Shown: positions 18,432-20,219 of the stretch, in pieces | How the letters are laid out: each line of letters opens with the position of its first letter | Position numbering within the stretch: the stretch's first letter is position 1 | Origin: Syncephalis plumigaleata | Lineage: Eukaryota; Zoopagomycota; Zoopagomycetes; Zoopagales; Piptocephalidaceae | NCBI GenBank assembly: GCA_025201365.1 | Contig: JAIXMF010000255.1 | Coordinates: forward strand, 1 to 20,219 | Direction of reading: 5' to 3' | DNA: 20,219 nt | Translations under genes and position numbers: made by a program | Notes under the pieces: generated by a model | What the model saw: the letters and a program-made list of their open reading frames with translations, nothing else | The model's database searches: none | Told to the model about the DNA's origin: nothing

Positions 18432-18950
18432 ATGGCAAGTATGATAGATGTCGGTGTAGATGCTATGCTAATCGTGTGATCTTTAGACTACCCACACTAT
18501 TTTACTTATTCAACGCGATCACAATCCGAAATCGCGTACATTCTCGGAACACGAGACAGTAAGCGCTGCAATGCAAGGTACCGTCTAGCTAATTACATCA
18601 TCTTGCCGCGTAACTTACAAACTATTGTTGTTATTTACTGTACCACGTCACTTATAGCTTTGGTCGATACCTATCAGGCACGTCTCAAGGCGATTCATCC
18701 ACGGGAGGCAAATATCACGTATGATATCAATCAACTCTATGAGTACATAGATGCCTACGCGGAACTAGCAGCTCTCGTGTAAGTTATTATTGAGAATGCA
18801 TTCAGTACTAGTTGTAAGCAATATTTATTTACACCATTATAATAACTCTATCTCTTTAGCTTTGATACAAAACAAATGGCGTATGCACCCCGTGACAAGA
18901 ACTGGATCAAGGAACGGATTCATCACTTGCTCGCTCGTACTCAAAGATAG
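18432..18950 (+). CDS. ERH: Enhancer of rudimentary homologue (ERH)
   Basis: Predicted 101 aa (human 104) in four exons: 18432-18434, 18487-18577, 18658-18778, 18860-18950. ERH is a small dimeric nuclear protein that acts in mRNA processing and RNA elimination complexes. The sequence follows the family throughout: THTILLIQR, SRTFSEHETVSAAMQ, ITYDINQLYEYIDAYAELAA and YAPRDKNWIKERIHHLLART. Exon 1 is the ATG alone, followed by a 52-nt intron with a GC donor (ATG|GCAAGT) and acceptor CTTTAG. This gives M-T-T-H-T-I-L-L, where human has M-S-H-T-I-L-L. Other ATGs nearby do not reach this frame. It shares its promoter region with ESF1 and its stop lies 64 bp from that of DPM1. Confidence 0.93.
18435..18486 (+). 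other. GC-AG intron directly after the ERH start codon
   Basis: 52 nt, donor ATG|GCAAGT, acceptor CTTTAG. Using the GT in GCAAGT would give a wrong frame (N-Y-P-H-Y). The GC donor gives the family N-terminus. Confidence 0.8.
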
Positions 18951-19014
18951 TAGTAACGGTGCGGAAGAGAATGTGCGTAACAGAAAACAGAGAGTATAAT
19001 CCCGCGTGTTGCGC

Positions 19015-20219
<1,205 letters not shown>

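Noticed and set aside
18356-18562. Plus-strand frame beginning in a pyrimidine-rich tract, overlapping ERH exon 2
   Set aside because: It is low complexity and is read in a different frame from the clear ERH sequence.

Overview
This is eukaryotic nuclear DNA with a moderate AT bias, dense short spliceosomal introns and little space between genes. I could place about 52 introns of 49-108 nt, many with a CTAAC/CTAAT-type branch site 10-20 nt before the acceptor. The gene content (ERH, Tma22/DENR, Esf1, a human-type soluble DPM1, a Vip1-like RRM protein, an Atg38/NRBF2-like MIT protein, a REEP/Yop1 protein and intracellular PAF-acetylhydrolases) fits a fungus, most likely an early-diverging lineage. 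That assignment is inference; no rRNA or other direct marker is present.

Layout: 1-664 has no gene I can support. A PAF-acetylhydrolase paralogue broken by a one-base frameshift lies at 665-2247 (-). A 12-exon Atg38/NRBF2-like gene follows at 2892-5369 (-). A 548-bp TA-flanked terminal-inverted-repeat element (5643-6190) carries the tail of a Fanzor/TnpB-like nuclease. Next come DENR (6344-7405, +) and a Vip1-like RRM gene (7723-9001, -). A 238-bp relative of the first element, in the opposite orientation, is at 9601-9838. An unrecognised coiled-coil gene is at 9944-11221 (-), and the intact PAF-acetylhydrolase is at 11708-13588 (+). A single-exon REEP/Yop1 gene (13795-14805, -), ESF1 (15159-18106, -), ERH (18432-18950, +) and the 3' part of DPM1 (19015 to the right edge, -) complete the window.

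The genes are mostly unrelated housekeeping functions: translation re-initiation, rRNA processing, dolichol-phosphate-mannose synthesis, ER shaping, autophagy and lipid hydrolysis. I see no operon-like pathway. The unusual structure is of three kinds. (1) The two PAF-acetylhydrolase genes form a ~1.26-kb inverted repeat that is nearly identical, intron included, yet it contains a sharply bounded 55-bp island with 22 differences and has strongly diverged flanks. This is the signature of patchy gene conversion. (2) Two members of one transposon family share both ends; the longer holds a degenerate Fanzor-like C-terminus. (3) At least four introns begin with GC rather than GT, all as G|GCAAGT, and one of them directly follows the ATG of ERH.

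All exon boundaries were worked out by hand from splice signals, reading-frame continuity and remembered family motifs. No alignment or search was run.
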